NCBI GenBank assembly: GCA_021779665.1
Contig: JAJYAG010000043.1
Location: 1-40,189 of the forward strand
DNA: 40,189 nucleotides
From: Bacteroidota bacterium
GTDB lineage: Bacteria > Bacteroidota > Bacteroidia > Bacteroidales > JAAUTT01
Direction of reading: 5' to 3'
The notes under the pieces: generated by a model
What the model was told of the DNA's origin: nothing
Databases searched by the model: none
Seen by the model: the letters and a program-made list of their open reading frames with translations, nothing else
Position numbers and translations under genes: made by a program
Shown here: positions 17,133 through 25,974 of the stretch, one piece after another
How the letters are laid out: each line of letters starts with the position of its first letter
Numbering within the stretch: position 1 is the stretch's first letter

Positions 17133-18254
17133 TTACAAAATAATCTCCTTGAAATTTTTGCGGGTAATGTGTTTGAGTTCGCTATCGGGATATGCTTCTG
17201 AAAACGACTTAGGGAACCGGACTTTATCATTGTTCCACTTGAACTCGTAAGCATGAAGTTTGCCCTCGTATTCTTCCACAAAATCAATCTCCTGCTGTGT
17301 AAGTGTTCGCCAAAACCACTTATTTGTGTATAACTCACGGTAATGATTGAATTTTATCCGCTCGGTAATAATAAAGTTTTCCCACAGGGCTCCAACGTCC
17401 TGACGTAAATTAACTGGATTGAAATTTTTAATGATTGCATTGCGAATGCCATTATCCCAAAAATAGATTTTTTTGGCTTTTTTCAGCTCATTGCGCATGT
17501 TCCGGTTAAGGCTTGGAAGGGTGAAGATAACGAATGACTTCTCAAGCAAATCTATATATTTCTCAACTGTTTCCTTGTCTGCCCCAACGAGCTGTCCAAG
17601 TTCATTATACGAAACCTCATTACCCATCTGAAAGGCCAGCGCCTGAAGCATTTTATCCACCAGAACAGGTTTCCTTATTTGCTCAAGAGCCAGTAAATCT
17701 TTGTAAAGATAACTGTTTGTTATAAGTTGTATCAACTTCTGTTCTTCACCAGGATTATTAACAACATCAGGATAGTAACCATAAACCAAACGATGTTCTA
17801 AAAGGCGGGTTTCCTCAATTTCGGAAGTATGGTTTACCATTTCTCCAAAGGATAATGGATAAAGGTTATACTCGAATTTTCGTCCGGTTAGGGGTTCGTT
17901 CAGGTGATTGGCAATATCCAGGGAAGATGATCCTGTAACGATCACTTGTATATCTTTCAGGTTATCGATGATTAGTTTTAAGGTAAGACCGATGTTGCTT
18001 ATTTTCTGGGCTTCGTCAATTACCAGATATTTATTGTTTCCAATCAGGGCTTTCAAACGTGTGGAGGTTGCATTGGCAAGTAAATCGTTTGTATCGGCTT
18101 CGTCTCCGTTTATCCATAACGTTCTTTCTCCAACCAAATCAATAAGACGATTCACAAGAGTTGTTTTACCAACCTGCCGTGGCCCGGTGATGATGACAGC
18201 TTTTCCACGGAAAAAGTGCTTTGCAATAACATTTTCTAAAATTCTGTGGATCAT
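17133..18254 (-). CDS. AAA-family ATPase with DUF4143 nuclease-like C-terminus
   Basis: This 373-residue protein belongs to the widespread AAA_14/DUF4143 ATPases of Bacteroidota and archaea, whose cellular role is unsettled. Walker A is GPRQVGKT (24-31), Walker B is KYLVIDEAQ (75-82) and a sensor-like TGSSS lies at 107-111. A winged-helix segment follows at about 195-240. The C-terminal part has a PD-(D/E)xK-like signature, with Asp324 in QEIDFV and Glu337/Lys339 in HAYEFKW, so a nuclease fold is probable. The gene sits between larE and parC, converging on larE. Its upstream region holds a predicted promoter overlapped by an interleaved palindrome (18289-18362). Such genes are often scattered and transferred between genomes. 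Confidence 0.85.
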   Translation of the reverse strand: MIHRILENVIAKHFFRGKAVIITGPRQVGKTTLVNRLIDLVGERTLWINGDEADTNDLLANATSTRLKALIGNNKYLVIDEAQKISNIGLTLKLIIDNLKDIQVIVTGSSSLDIANHLNEPLTGRKFEYNLYPLSFGEMVNHTSEIEETRLLEHRLVYGYYPDVVNNPGEEQKLIQLITNSYLYKDLLALEQIRKPVLVDKMLQALAFQMGNEVSYNELGQLVGADKETVEKYIDLLEKSFVIFTLPSLNRNMRNELKKAKKIYFWDNGIRNAIIKNFNPVNLRQDVGALWENFIITERIKFNHYRELYTNKWFWRTLTQQEIDFVEEYEGKLHAYEFKWNNDKVRFPKSFSEAYPDSELKHITRKNFKEIIL

Positions 18255-18275
18255 AATTGAAAATCTTTACGACCA

Positions 18276-18308
18276 CAAAATTATTATATTTTTCGATCGT
18301 AACCGAAA
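18276..18308 (-). promoter_or_regulatory. Predicted promoter of the DUF4143 ATPase, partly inside the palindrome
   Basis: On the minus strand, TTTC (18308-18305) is followed after 21 bases by TAATTTTG (18283-18276), a perfect TAnnTTTG box. Transcription would start about 15 bases before the ATG at 18254. The -33 element falls within the first arm of the interleaved repeats, so a protein bound there would block it. Confidence 0.42.
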
Positions 18309-18362
18309 AAATAGGTCGAATTTTTCGGTTACGATCGAAAAATTCGACCTATTTTTTCGGTT
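18289..18362. repeat. Interleaved perfect inverted repeats (a-b-a'-b' order)
   Basis: Arm a (18289-18310) and arm a' (18321-18342) are perfect 22-base reverse complements separated by 10 bases. Block b (18311-18320, ATAGGTCGAA) is the reverse complement of b' (18343-18352, TTCGACCTAT). A second frame of pairing joins 18301-18327 with 18336-18362, a perfect 27-base-pair stem with an 8-base loop. The two hairpins share bases and exclude each other. Each a arm also begins TTTTTCG and ends CGAAAAA, and a partial third copy (TTTTTCGGTT) closes the element at 18353-18362. It fills nearly all of the gap between the parC stop (18367) and the ATPase gene. Confidence 0.95.
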
Positions 18363-18366
18363 TAGG

Positions 18367-21006
18367 CTATAAATTCAAACTCATTTGAGAAGCGCTATCG
18401 TCTTCATCGGGATCGAAATCCGGACCTTCATCTGTAGGTTCAGGTTCTTCAGGCTCCGGCAGTTGAGGTGGTTCGAGCGGTTCAATTTCGGTTATTTTAC
18501 CAACTTCGTAAGTGGTTAATCGCTTGCCTTTGGCCTTGCAACCCTTAATAGCTATAAATTCATCGGCAACTATGATGTCTTTTGGTCGGGTTTTGTGCGG
18601 ACCGCTGTATTTAATTTCGAATCTTGGACGAGGTTCGCCCGAAATCAGCACCAGTCTTGATCCTGCCTCTTCAGCTGTGAAGTTGGTGAGTTTATCAGTC
18701 GCCTCGAAACTGAAACGTTTCAGATAATAGAATTTCTGCTCTCCGTCAAAGTATACAGCCGTGTATATCTTTCCCGAATTATATTTCTCAACAAACAGGA
18801 GATCGTCCTCGAAATGGTTCGAGAGTTCGAAGGTACTTAACCGGTATTGGCCGCCTTTTGTTACTACAAGCAATTTATCACCATTACGGAACTCGCCCAG
18901 ATAATTGCCTTTTCCGTCGATGTTCAAACGGCCAACGCTTTCGTCGAACCAGATTTTTGTTCCTCCAAGAGTTGAACTCCCCTTTTCCTTTAAAAGAATT
19001 TTATGGATAGCATATCTGGTAAGAATGTTCCCCATTGCATCGCGACCTTTGATGGCGAGATCGCCAAAATCTACGTCCATATCGAGGTTTTTCAGTCTTG
19101 GACGCGGACGCAGGATAATCCTTACAATTTCGGCCTCGCCGTTAGGATTGGCCGAGAAATATAACAGACGCGAATCAGGAGAACCCTTCGTAAGTGTATA
19201 TTCTTTATCGCGGGTAATCCCAGTAATGGCACAGCGCTTCATCATAATGGGACCATTTTTGCCATCGCGGTAAATCACATTATAAATGGTGCGGTTGTCG
19301 TTTTTCTTGAAAACATTTACATACTGCAGCTCTTTGCCAAGGAAAGCCTTTTCGGATACTTTGTTGATGATGTAAGTCCCGTCTTTACGAATGGCAATCA
19401 CATCGTCAATATCGGAGCAGTCGCAGATGTATTCGTCTTTTTTCAATCCTGTACCGGCAAATCCTTCTTCCCAGTTCACGTAAAGTTTTTCGTTTGCAAC
19501 CACTACCATGGTAGCCTCAATATTGTCGAAACTACGGATTTCGGTTTTACGGTCGCGGCCTTTGCCATATTTTCTGCGGATATCCTCAAAATACTTAATG
19601 GTGTAGGGAACGATATTCGCGAGGTTATGACGCACTTTTACAAGTTCGTCTTCAATGCCTTTGATAAGTTCATCGGCCTTTTTGATGTCGAACCGGGAGA
19701 TTTTTCTTACAGGCTTTTCGGTAAGCTTCAGAACATCATCACGTGTAATCTCGCGGCGGAAAAGCTTTCGGAATGGATCAAAACCTCTTTCAACTGCATC
19801 GATCACCTTCTCCCAGGTTTCAAGATCCTTTTCCAGTTCGCGGTAAATCTTTTCTTCGAAGAAGATTTTCTCAAGTGAAGCCATGTGCCAGTCTTCCTCC
19901 AGCTCGTTGATACGGATTTCGAGTTCTTTCTTAAGCAGATTAAGTGTGTTATCAGTCGAAATTTTCAGAATTTCGCTGACACCAAGAAACCTTGGCTTAT
20001 CGTTCTCAATAACGCACGCATTGGGCGAAACAGGGATTTCGCAATCGGTAAAAGCAAAAAGCGCATCGATTGTCTTATCAGGATCGATACCCGGAGCCAG
20101 ATGGACCAATATCTCCACATTGGCAGCAGTGTTGTCGTCGACCTTTCTGATTTTAATTTTGCCCTTTTCATTGGCTTTGAGGATGCTTTCGATCAACGAA
20201 GATGTGGTACGACCAAAAGGCACTTCGTTGATTACGAGTGTTTTCTTATCCAGCTTACTGATTTTGGCGCGAACTTTAACTGATCCGCCCCTTAACCCAT
20301 CGTTATACCTGGCAACATCGATAAGTCCTCCGGTTGGAAAATCGGGGTATAACTCAAAAGGCTGGTTTTTCAGATATAATATAGACGCTTCAATAAGCTC
20401 GTTGAAGTTATGCGGAAGTATTTTCGAAGCAAGACCAACAGCAATACCTTCCACACCCTGGGTGAGCAATAAAGGGAATTTAACCGGAAGAGTAACAGGC
20501 TCCTGATTACGTCCATCGTAAGATGGTTTCCATACCGTGGTTTTAGGATTGAAAATTACCTCGAGTGCAAATTTGGAAAGACGAGACTCGATGTAACGAG
20601 GTGCAGCAGCACTGTCGCCGGTAAGTATATTTCCCCAGTTACCCTGGCAATCAACTACCAGATCTTTCTGGCCTAATTGAACAAGGGCATCCCCAATGGA
20701 TGCATCACCATGCGGGTGGAACTGCATGGTATGCCCAATGATGTTTGCCACCTTGTTGTAGCGACCATCGTCCATACGGCGCATGGAGTGGAGAATACGA
20801 CGCTGAACGGGTTTCAGCCCGTCGTTGATATGCGGAACTGCACGTTCCAGGATTACATACGATGCATAATCCAGGAACCAGTCCTGATAAAGGCCTGTTA
20901 AAGGAATAATGTTGTGGATATCTTCGTGATGCTCATCAGGAACAATTTCTTTGGGATCCAGATGCTCATCATCTTCAGAAGGTATCTGTGTTGTTTCGTC
21001 GGACAT
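18367..21006 (-). CDS. parC: DNA topoisomerase IV subunit A
   Basis: This is the DNA-cutting subunit of the ATP-dependent type IIA enzyme that decatenates daughter chromosomes. The 879-residue protein has the catalytic Tyr138 in AAPRYIESRL, the quinolone-region motif HPHGDASIGDALVQL (97-111), a coiled-coil gate and a degenerate C-terminal beta-pinwheel. An acidic tail (EPEEPEPTDEGPDFDPDEDD) ends it. At the position equivalent to Ser83 of E. coli GyrA the residue is Ala102. The gene begins 24 bases after the parE stop, so both are in one operon. Assignment to ParC rather than GyrA follows from pairing with a ParE-like partner and from the Bacteroidota-type sequence. The interleaved palindrome begins 4 bases after the stop. 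Confidence 0.92.
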   Translation of the reverse strand: MSDETTQIPSEDDEHLDPKEIVPDEHHEDIHNIIPLTGLYQDWFLDYASYVILERAVPHINDGLKPVQRRILHSMRRMDDGRYNKVANIIGHTMQFHPHGDASIGDALVQLGQKDLVVDCQGNWGNILTGDSAAAPRYIESRLSKFALEVIFNPKTTVWKPSYDGRNQEPVTLPVKFPLLLTQGVEGIAVGLASKILPHNFNELIEASILYLKNQPFELYPDFPTGGLIDVARYNDGLRGGSVKVRAKISKLDKKTLVINEVPFGRTTSSLIESILKANEKGKIKIRKVDDNTAANVEILVHLAPGIDPDKTIDALFAFTDCEIPVSPNACVIENDKPRFLGVSEILKISTDNTLNLLKKELEIRINELEEDWHMASLEKIFFEEKIYRELEKDLETWEKVIDAVERGFDPFRKLFRREITRDDVLKLTEKPVRKISRFDIKKADELIKGIEDELVKVRHNLANIVPYTIKYFEDIRRKYGKGRDRKTEIRSFDNIEATMVVVANEKLYVNWEEGFAGTGLKKDEYICDCSDIDDVIAIRKDGTYIINKVSEKAFLGKELQYVNVFKKNDNRTIYNVIYRDGKNGPIMMKRCAITGITRDKEYTLTKGSPDSRLLYFSANPNGEAEIVRIILRPRPRLKNLDMDVDFGDLAIKGRDAMGNILTRYAIHKILLKEKGSSTLGGTKIWFDESVGRLNIDGKGNYLGEFRNGDKLLVVTKGGQYRLSTFELSNHFEDDLLFVEKYNSGKIYTAVYFDGEQKFYYLKRFSFEATDKLTNFTAEEAGSRLVLISGEPRPRFEIKYSGPHKTRPKDIIVADEFIAIKGCKAKGKRLTTYEVGKITEIEPLEPPQLPEPEEPEPTDEGPDFDPDEDDSASQMSLNL

Positions 21007-21030
21007 GCTTGTCTAAACTATTGTAAATCT

Positions 21031-22875
21031 TTAAATAAGTTCTTCTTCGTATTCTTCCTCTATACGCAGGTTTTCAATAATAAAATCCTGACGTTCCTGG
21101 GTGTTTTTGCCCATGTAGAATTCAAGCAAACCCGAAATACTATCGGCTTTCTTAATTCGCACAGGTTCCAGTCGTATGCTGGAGCCGATAAAGTTCTTGA
21201 ACTCATCGGGAGATATTTCACCAAGACCTTTAAACCGGGTGATTTCGGGGTTCGGCCCTAAGGACTTGATTGCCTGCTCCCGTTCCTGATCGGTATAGCA
21301 ATAAGAGGTTTTTTTCTTGTTACGAACCCTGAACAGTGGCGTTTGCAAAATATATAGGTGGCCGTTTTTGATAAGATCGGGGAAGAACTGCAGAAAGAAG
21401 GTGATCAAAAGCAAACGGATATGCATTCCGTCAACATCGGCATCTGTTGCGATGATTACCTGATTGTAGCGAAGGTTTTCAAGTCCATCCTCGATATTCA
21501 AGGCAGCCTGCAGGAGGTTGAACTCTTCGTTTTCGTAAACAATTTTTTTGGTAAGACCATAGGTATTGAGCGGCTTCCCTTTTAAGCTGAATACCGCCTG
21601 GGTGTTTACATCGCGCGATTTGGTGATGGAACCGCTGGCCGAATCCCCCTCGGTGATGAAGATGGACGAATCGTTCCGTCTTTCATCGTCGGTGTTGTAA
21701 TGGACACGGCAATCGCGCAGCTTACGGTTGTGAAGGCTTACTTTTTTGGCACGTTCCTTAGCCAGGGTTTTGATGCTGGCCATGGATTTGCGTTCTTTTT
21801 CGCTTTCGATGATCTTCCGGAGCAGCAGTTCAGCAGTATCGCTATTTCGGTGAAGGAAATTGTCGAGTTCCTTCTTAATGAAATCGCCAATAAATTTGCT
21901 TACCGACATTCCGCCCGGAGCGATATCTTTGGAACCTAGTTTGGTTTTAGTCTGCGACTCGAATACAGGTTCTTCCACTTTTATACTGATGGCTGCAATA
22001 ACCGAAGCCCTGATATCGGAAGCATCGAACTCTTTGCGGTAGAATTCGCGGATTGTCTTTACAAGTGCTTCGCGGAAAGCCTGCAGGTGAGTACCTCCTT
22101 GTGTAGTATTCTGTCCATTCACAAAGCTGTAATATTCTTCACCGTATTGATTGCCGTGACACATAGCAAGTTCAATATCCTCGCCCTTGAGGTGGATAAC
22201 AGGATATAACCCGGGGCTGCTCATATTTTCGTTGAGCAGATCGAGCAAACCATTCTGGGAGTAGAACTTATTTCCGTTGAAATTTATGGTAAGGCCGCTG
22301 TTCAGGAAAACATAGTTGCGGCACATGGTCTCGATGTATTCCGAAATAAAATGGAAGTTTCCGAAAAGCTTTTCGTCGGCAACGAAATTAATCAAAGTCC
22401 CATTCGGTTTATCGGTGGTGGTTTCCTCTTCCTCTTCAATAATATTTCCTTCGCTGAATGTAATGGCCCGGGTGCGGCGATCGCGGAAAGCCTGAATCAC
22501 AAAACTCGATGAGAGCGCATTAACGGCCTTGATACCAACCCCGTTCAAACCCACAGATTTCTTAAAAACCTTTGAGTCGTATTTGGCACCGGTGTTCATT
22601 TTAGAAGCAACATCCACCAGTTTCCCAAGAGGAATACCACGCCCATAATCGCGAATCTGGACTTTACGTTCGGTAATGGTAATATCTATTTGTTTTCCGA
22701 AACCCATCATATACTCGTCGATGGAGTTATCGAGCACTTCTTTTATAAGGATATAGATACCATCGTCGGGAGAAGTACCGTCGCCGAGCTTCCCGATATA
22801 CATCCCGGGTCGCTTGCGGATATGCTCCTTCCAGTCGAGGGTCCTGATACTATCTTCTGAATAATTTGCAGTCAT
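21031..22875 (-). CDS. parE: DNA topoisomerase IV subunit B
   Basis: This is the ATPase subunit of topoisomerase IV. The start is the ATG at 22875, because a promoter with both boxes lies at 22896-22930, inside the longer open frame. The 614-residue protein has a GHKL ATP-binding site ([10 protein letters not shown] at about 46-55; [15 protein letters not shown]), the catalytic lysine in QTKTKLGS, and the Toprim motifs EGDSASGS (409-416) and DADVDGMHI (478-486). EGDSASGS rather than EGDSAGGS separates it from typical GyrB and is normal for Bacteroidota ParE. parC follows after 24 bases. Confidence 0.94.
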   Translation of the reverse strand: MTANYSEDSIRTLDWKEHIRKRPGMYIGKLGDGTSPDDGIYILIKEVLDNSIDEYMMGFGKQIDITITERKVQIRDYGRGIPLGKLVDVASKMNTGAKYDSKVFKKSVGLNGVGIKAVNALSSSFVIQAFRDRRTRAITFSEGNIIEEEEETTTDKPNGTLINFVADEKLFGNFHFISEYIETMCRNYVFLNSGLTINFNGNKFYSQNGLLDLLNENMSSPGLYPVIHLKGEDIELAMCHGNQYGEEYYSFVNGQNTTQGGTHLQAFREALVKTIREFYRKEFDASDIRASVIAAISIKVEEPVFESQTKTKLGSKDIAPGGMSVSKFIGDFIKKELDNFLHRNSDTAELLLRKIIESEKERKSMASIKTLAKERAKKVSLHNRKLRDCRVHYNTDDERRNDSSIFITEGDSASGSITKSRDVNTQAVFSLKGKPLNTYGLTKKIVYENEEFNLLQAALNIEDGLENLRYNQVIIATDADVDGMHIRLLLITFFLQFFPDLIKNGHLYILQTPLFRVRNKKKTSYCYTDQEREQAIKSLGPNPEITRFKGLGEISPDEFKNFIGSSIRLEPVRIKKADSISGLLEFYMGKNTQERQDFIIENLRIEEEYEEELI

Positions 22876-22895
22876 AGTGGCGCCAAAAGTTTGGG

Positions 22896-22930
22896 CAAAT
22901 ATATACAAAGCAAAGGTTGGCTGTAACAAA
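22896..22930 (-). promoter_or_regulatory. Promoter of parE-parC
   Basis: On the minus strand, TTTG (22930-22927) is followed after 23 bases by TATATTTG (22903-22896). Both boxes match the Bacteroidota pattern exactly. A start near 22889 gives a leader of about 14 bases before the ATG at 22875. Confidence 0.5.
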
Positions 22931-23039
22931 GTTTATCAACAGTTAAAGAAAATATGTCGATTTTATTGGGGTTTTGGAAGGAATTCGGTTAATAAGTTGG
23001 TTGAAGGTATTTAACTCGGCCGGAAACAATAAAAAAGAC

Positions 23040-23684
23040 TTATTCCTTCACCTCACAATGCCCGCAACCACATTCCTTTCCCTTTGCTTTTTCAAAAGCC
23101 TCCCGGCCTTCATTAATTGAAAAGTAGATCAACCCGGCAGCACCGATGACATCGGCATAGGCAAAACCTGTTAATTCGTAAATCAAACTGGCGACGAGCA
23201 GCACAATTGACATGTACACGCACACTTTGGTACAGTTGGCATCGGCAATAATCGGATCGGAGTTGAGCTGACGGCCAACGCTTTTTTTGGCCCAAACGAG
23301 CCATAGCATTACAGCAATGGAAATGGCTGAAATAACAATTCCCCAGAAAGTGGTTTCAGGTTTATGCCCCTGAATTATGTTAACAACAATACCTGCCAAA
23401 AGCCCGAGAGAAAGCAGGTAAAATGCTGTGCCGGTAATTCTGAGGGCGGTAACTTCAAACTGACTTTTTGAGCTATTGGGATTCTGGCGTATACGAGTTA
23501 TCATCATTGCGATGCCAATACCTGAAATAACCTCAATAAAGCTGTCGACACCAAATCCAAATAAAGCAAGGGTCTCGTCTTCATATCCGAAGAACATGGA
23601 TACCAACCCTTCTATTATATTATAAAATATTGTAAACAAGCTAAGTGCATAAGCTTGTTTCATAAGTTTTTGTTCTTTCTCCAT
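23040..23684 (-). CDS. CDF-like cation transporter membrane protein with Cys-rich tail
   Basis: This 214-residue protein has five or six membrane helices in the pattern of the cation diffusion facilitator membrane domain. Acidic residues lie in helix 2 (FGFGVDSFIEVISG) and helix 5 (GFAYADVIGAAGL), where the transport site sits in this family. It lacks the usual cytoplasmic dimerisation domain and instead ends in KECGCGHCEVKE, a small Cys/His cluster that could bind a soft metal. The start is the ATG at 23684; an extension to 23714 is open but adds no known element. It is the last gene of the minus-strand accessory run, 60 bases after the BtrH-like gene. The ion is not predictable from sequence. 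Confidence 0.72.
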   Translation of the reverse strand: MEKEQKLMKQAYALSLFTIFYNIIEGLVSMFFGYEDETLALFGFGVDSFIEVISGIGIAMMITRIRQNPNSSKSQFEVTALRITGTAFYLLSLGLLAGIVVNIIQGHKPETTFWGIVISAISIAVMLWLVWAKKSVGRQLNSDPIIADANCTKVCVYMSIVLLVASLIYELTGFAYADVIGAAGLIYFSINEGREAFEKAKGKECGCGHCEVKE

Positions 23685-23744
23685 CGTTTCAACCAAATAA
23701 AAACAATAACGCAAGAAAGCAATTTTCGTTCATAATTTACAATA

Positions 23745-24728
23745 TTACTTTAACGAAACAAGCTGCTCCATAGCCGCTTTTTCAAGGTTTGAAACTTGTT
23801 TAAGCAGTTGAGATGCTTCTTTTATAAAATCAGGATTGTCTGCTCTCCCGGCTTTTTCAATTAATCCTGAGACCTCTGTCCACAAAGTTGCAGCTTCTTT
23901 AAAGTATTCATAAGCATTCTCAATATCTTTAATTTTAAGCAGCTGGTAACTTTCGTTCAGAAAGTCGCGGTAAAGATTTCGAAAGATGGCACCACCAGTT
24001 CCGGCTCGCTCCATCAATACAGCCATAAGCTGAAAATCTGCCGCTTTGTTTTTACTGGCGTGGAACCATTTTTCAAGTTCAGAAGCCATCTTGAGAATGC
24101 CTTTGTAAGAAATATTTTGAATGGGAGGATTCAGATACTCCGAAGCATTGTTTTTCAAAGCTTTCTTCACTGCTGTCGAAAGATCAACTGATGCATCCTT
24201 TTTTGCGATGGTATACCAAAGATTCTTTGATGACATAGGCCCTTTTTCGTTTCGGGCGAGTTCCAGACTTTTCAGAGATGTTTTTACCTGGGAGCCCTGC
24301 TGTGCAGTATCCACAAGGTATGCAGAACTGCTGTCGTATCCATACATGGCGACATAGTGACCGGCAAAGTGAATTTTAATGGTGAAATATTCGAGGTGAT
24401 AGCAGTCAAGCTTCAGTCCCACAGGGATATTCCTGTCGATTGCAGCCTGAACGTCTTTCCAGGCTTTGGCTACCGAGGATGTTTCGTTTATTGTAAGCTC
24501 CAGGTTGAGATTCCTGGCAATGTTGGCTGTAAGTGCATCTGACTTTATGCGACCGCCGATAAAAGGCAGCGGCATAGTTTTCATGTTCCACACAATGAAG
24601 CTCAAACCTTCGCCTAATCCAAAGAGCATTGGCTCCGACAGATCAACACCAATGTGTTTCAGGAGTGTACCCGTTGCAGTTGTTTCGCAGTGTTGCCCAA
24701 TGTATGGCGTCAAATCTTTGATGATCAT
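23745..24728 (-). CDS. BtrH N-terminal-like (papain-fold) protein with DUF4872-type C-terminus
   Basis: This 327-residue cytoplasmic protein opens with GQHCETTATGTLLKHIG, the nucleophile region of BtrH_N proteins. A Cys-His-Asp triad can be proposed: Cys14, His124 (FAGHYVAMYGYD) and Asp140 (AYLVDT). BtrH in butirosin synthesis uses this fold to move an acyl group from a carrier protein to an aminoglycoside. Here no carrier protein or sugar-cyclitol gene is near, so a peptidase, amidase or acyltransferase on another substrate is possible. The C-terminal 150 residues are helical, matching DUF4872. Its ATG overlaps the stop of the DUF3795 gene (ATGA), indicating translational coupling. Confidence 0.72.
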   Translation of the reverse strand: MIIKDLTPYIGQHCETTATGTLLKHIGVDLSEPMLFGLGEGLSFIVWNMKTMPLPFIGGRIKSDALTANIARNLNLELTINETSSVAKAWKDVQAAIDRNIPVGLKLDCYHLEYFTIKIHFAGHYVAMYGYDSSSAYLVDTAQQGSQVKTSLKSLELARNEKGPMSSKNLWYTIAKKDASVDLSTAVKKALKNNASEYLNPPIQNISYKGILKMASELEKWFHASKNKAADFQLMAVLMERAGTGGAIFRNLYRDFLNESYQLLKIKDIENAYEYFKEAATLWTEVSGLIEKAGRADNPDFIKEASQLLKQVSNLEKAAMEQLVSLK

Positions 24729-25087
24729 TTCCTTTTCTTTTTAATTACCTGAAGTTTGTTTTCTGTCATATAGGCAGCATAAGCATTGTAGCCGTTTTCT
24801 TTTATAAACCTCAAACTGGCAGGACGGTCGGATTTGAATACCAGTGCAAAAATTTTAGAAACAGGGTTGTTGAATTTTTTGCAATCCATTGGATCTGAAA
24901 ATTCTTTACAATCGGCACAACTGGCATACCCATGCTCCATGTTGCAGGTTCGTATTTTGCACCAGGCGGCCTTTTCGTTTTTCTGGCAACCCGTGCATTT
25001 CCCATTTGTAAATCTCTTACATGCAGCACAGTAAAGTCCGCAATAGGCAATTTGTTTGGGATTATTTGCAATTTCAGCGTTCATCAT
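24725..25087 (-). CDS. DUF3795 cysteine-rich protein
   Basis: This 120-residue protein has about eleven cysteines in its first 65 residues, arranged as YCGLYCAACKRF, KCTGCQKN, AWCKIRTC and YASCADC. The pattern fits DUF3795, a probable zinc- or iron-sulfur-binding family of unknown function. The C-terminus is a basic helix (RFIKENGYNAYAAYMTENKL, then IKKKRK). Two in-frame ATG codons (25087 and 25084) are possible starts. The stop overlaps the start of the BtrH-like gene by the ATGA arrangement, so the two proteins are probably made together and may interact. Confidence 0.8.
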   Translation of the reverse strand: MMNAEIANNPKQIAYCGLYCAACKRFTNGKCTGCQKNEKAAWCKIRTCNMEHGYASCADCKEFSDPMDCKKFNNPVSKIFALVFKSDRPASLRFIKENGYNAYAAYMTENKLQVIKKKRK

Positions 25088-25189
25088 GTTGTTTGTTTTA
25101 ATCAGGGGTTTATGATTTAGTTTAAAGTATAGGAAACGATGGAAGACAATGAACTTCTATGAGCTGCTAACTACCTCATTTCCACATTT

Positions 25190-25966
25190 CTATTTTATAT
25201 GAAATTCATTCTTCACTTTGTCAAAGCGACTTTCGAGGCAAACACTTACATCAGTGGTGATAAATTTACCATTGTAAAAAAGGCTGAAGACAGTGGCCGG
25301 TGAAGGCGCCTGCTGAGCTTGTTCCATGCTTTCCAATTTAACAACTTTCAATGGAATACCTCTTTTTGCTGCCGTTTCAGTCAAACTGTTCTTTACATGA
25401 AATTCCGAGAACGGGCAACGGTTTGAATAATAAACTACAAGGCCATTACTTTCGGGACAAACCCCATTGCGAGATAAAGGATTAAATGAAGGATTTTCAG
25501 CCTCAGATATTAATTTCAAAGCCAATAGGCTGAATCCTGCAGGGGTTTTCTCTATGGTTTCGAAACCATGCTTCAGGAGCCATTTGGTATCGCTCATAAA
25601 GTGAAACTTAATGGTTCCCACAACTGTAACCAGACCATTTTTGTGTTGTACTCTGGCATCGTCTAATGCCATGTTTAACAGTGCTTTTGCATATCCCTGA
25701 CCCTTGTATTGGCCCGATACCCAAAAACAATTGACCAACAAATAACCAGGAGCAAGAACAGGTGCCCAGCCTCTTTCAGCAGGTCCGTATTCGATAAAAA
25801 CTTTGGCTCTTGCATCAATACGACGAAAAACATACCCGCTTTCGAATTCCCTTTTGAGCCATTCCTTCTTTAGGTTGTAGCCTTCTGCACACTTTTTATC
25901 AGAAAAAGCGCAGCATATATGTTCTTTGCCAATATTTGACTGGTCAATTCGTATAATCTTTTCCAT
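25190..25966 (-). CDS. GNAT acetyltransferase fused to a YoaP thioredoxin-like domain
   Basis: This 258-residue protein joins a GNAT domain (about 1-170) to a YoaP-type domain (about 175-258). The acetyl-CoA loop is visible as SGQYKGQGYAKALLNMALDD. The C-terminal part, VVYYSNRCPFSEFHV onward, has a thioredoxin-like fold with a single-cysteine CPFS motif. YoaP-type fusions of this form are known in Firmicutes and Bacteroidota, but the substrate is not established. The start is 8 bases after the radical SAM stop, so the two are co-transcribed. A gap of 102 bases with no clear signal separates it from DUF3795. Confidence 0.82.
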   Translation of the reverse strand: MEKIIRIDQSNIGKEHICCAFSDKKCAEGYNLKKEWLKREFESGYVFRRIDARAKVFIEYGPAERGWAPVLAPGYLLVNCFWVSGQYKGQGYAKALLNMALDDARVQHKNGLVTVVGTIKFHFMSDTKWLLKHGFETIEKTPAGFSLLALKLISEAENPSFNPLSRNGVCPESNGLVVYYSNRCPFSEFHVKNSLTETAAKRGIPLKVVKLESMEQAQQAPSPATVFSLFYNGKFITTDVSVCLESRFDKVKNEFHIK

Positions 25967-25974
25967 AAAATAAA

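Noticed and set aside
22876-22929. N-terminal extension of ParE
   Set aside because: The extension overlaps a promoter with both boxes and lies upstream of the conserved start of the family.
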